In this document: positions 63,104 to 64,000 of the stretch, piece after piece
Layout of the letters: the number at the start of each line of letters is the position of its first letter
Numbering within the stretch: position 1 is the stretch's first letter
Assembly (NCBI RefSeq): GCF_036245865.1
Contig: NZ_BTTW01000001.1
Location: forward strand, 496,001 to 560,000
Direction: 5' to 3'
Length of the DNA stretch: 64,000 bases
Origin: Corallococcus caeni
GTDB lineage: Bacteria > Myxococcota > Myxococcia > Myxococcales > Myxococcaceae
Translations under genes and position numbers: made by a program
Notes under the pieces: generated by a model
Told to the model about the DNA's origin: nothing
The model's database searches: none
What the model saw: the letters and a program-made list of their open reading frames with translations, nothing else

Positions 63104-64000
63104 ATGCAGAGCAGTGCCATCACCGAGGTGTTCCTGCCGATTGCCCTGGGGGTGATCATGCTCGGCCTTGGGCTGAGCCTCACCCTCGCGGACTTCCGCC
63201 GCGTGGCGTTGTATCCGCGCGCGGCGCTGGTGGGCCTGGGCTGTCAGACGCTGCTCATGCCTGGGGTCTGTTACGCCATCGCGACCGGCTTCGGGCTGCC
63301 TCCGCAGCTCGCCGTGGGGTTGATGCTGCTCTCCGCCACGCCGGGCGGCGCGACCGCGAACCTGTTCAGCCATCTGGCCAAGGGCGATGTCGCGCTGAAC
63401 GTCAGCCTGACGGCGGTCAACAGCGTGCTGTCGCTGCTCACGCTGCCGCTCATCGTGAACTTCTCCCTGGCGCACTTCATGGGGGAGGAGCGGGCCATTC
63501 CGTTGCAGTTCGCCAAGATCGTCCAGGTGTTCGGCATCGTCCTGGTGCCCATCTCGCTGGGAATGTGGGTGCGCGCGAAGCGGCCGGCGCTCGCGGAGGG
63601 CCTGGACCGGCCCGTGCGCATCGTCTCGGCGCTGTTCCTGGTGCTCGTGGTGCTCGCGGCGACCCTCAAGGAGCGGGATCAGCTGGTCATGTACTTCCAG
63701 AGCGTGGGGCTCGCGGCGCTTGCCTTCAACCTGGCCAGCATGGCGGTGGGCTTCGTGGTGCCCGTCCTGCTGCGCGTCGAGCGCAAGCAGGCGGTGGCGA
63801 TCGCGATGGAGGTGGGCATCCACAACGGCACGCTCGCCATCGCCATCGCCTCCAGCCCCCGGTTGCTCAATGACGGCGTGATGGCCATCCCCGCGGCCAT
63901 CTACAGCGTCATCATGTTCTTCACCGCCGGAGTCTTCGGCGCCCTGATGGCCCGGAGACAGGCCGCGGGCGCGACCGCGGAGGCCCTCCATCCGCGTCAG
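63104..64000 (+). CDS. bile acid:sodium symporter family protein (3' end outside window)
   Basis: 299 residues are visible and the frame is still open at the window edge. It has about 8-10 hydrophobic helices. Family blocks: LSATPGGATANLFSHLAKGD with the following NVSLTAVNSVLSLLTLP, and AMEVGIHNGTLAIAIASSP near the end. BASS-family carriers import bile acids or other organic anions such as pyruvate or pantoate with sodium; the substrate here is unknown. The start MQSSAITEVFLPIALGV is at ATG 63104, just after the decayed remnant. Confidence 0.9.
   Translation, partial: MQSSAITEVFLPIALGVIMLGLGLSLTLADFRRVALYPRAALVGLGCQTLLMPGVCYAIATGFGLPPQLAVGLMLLSATPGGATANLFSHLAKGDVALNVSLTAVNSVLSLLTLPLIVNFSLAHFMGEERAIPLQFAKIVQVFGIVLVPISLGMWVRAKRPALAEGLDRPVRIVSALFLVLVVLAATLKERDQLVMYFQSVGLAALAFNLASMAVGFVVPVLLRVERKQAVAIAMEVGIHNGTLAIAIASSPRLLNDGVMAIPAAIYSVIMFFTAGVFGALMARRQAAGATAEALHPRQ

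Overview
The window is about 64 kb of very GC-rich DNA, roughly 70% G+C with strong G/C third-position bias. It looks like a myxobacterial chromosome of the Myxococcus/Corallococcus type. The pointers are two large eukaryotic-like Ser/Thr kinases, several multi-domain histidine kinases, a PilZ regulator, a phosphatase ending in a MYXO-CTERM-like sorting tail, many lipoproteins and densely packed genes with ATGA overlaps. No tRNA, rRNA, CRISPR array, integrase or insertion sequence was found. Both ends cut genes: a UvrD/AddA-type helicase at the left and a bile-acid:sodium symporter family protein at the right.

Layout. 1-6.3 kb: an AddAB-like helicase/nuclease pair, a PAP2 phosphatase and a response-regulator/histidine-kinase protein. 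6.2-10.2 kb: a metallophosphoesterase resembling lariat debranching enzyme and CWF19L1, and a large lipoprotein with ASH-type repeats and a VWA domain. 10.6-14.5 kb: uvrA and a GntR/FadR-like regulator. 14.6-22.2 kb: a nutrient-sensing neighbourhood with a 25-bp palindrome, acetylpolyamine amidohydrolase, two POT-family peptide transporters, a FIST sensor and a histidine kinase. 22.4-28.5 kb: a three-gene signalling operon (PilZ/acetyltransferase-like protein, methyltransferase, HK-REC-HK kinase). 28.9-34.8 kb: nadA, zinc-ribbon and Cys-rich proteins, a multipass membrane protein and a SprT-like metalloprotease. 34.9-45.3 kb: two membrane-anchored Ser/Thr kinases flanking metabolic genes (GDPD, deoxynucleoside kinase, thioesterase, A-type Fe-S carrier, rhodanese).

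45.5-50.7 kb holds a tight five-gene operon: porin, VTC polyphosphate-polymerase domain, thymidylate-kinase-like protein fused to nine 27-residue repeats, DUF4956-like membrane protein, lipoprotein. This is the best candidate for an undescribed system. VTC and DUF4956 proteins are known neighbours, but the kinase-repeat fusion sits between them here and suggests a cross-envelope phosphate, polyphosphate or nucleotide pathway. 50.8-52.3 kb is a small accessory islet, partly of low G+C, with a pentapeptide-repeat protein, a truncated small gene, a YwqK/MORN-like protein and a zinc ribbon.

52.5-64 kb returns to core-type genes: an exported purple-acid-type phosphatase, an RsmB-like rRNA methyltransferase, an M61 peptidase, RNase HII with an altered GRG motif, a DUF2325-like protein, a MarR/VOC operon behind tandem palindromes, a decayed dehydrogenase remnant and the truncated transporter. 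Three copies of one palindrome, containing CTGGTCCGAC, occur at 14.65, 54.23 and 54.31 kb. The first is beside the FadR-like regulator, so either an operator or a dispersed repeat is possible.
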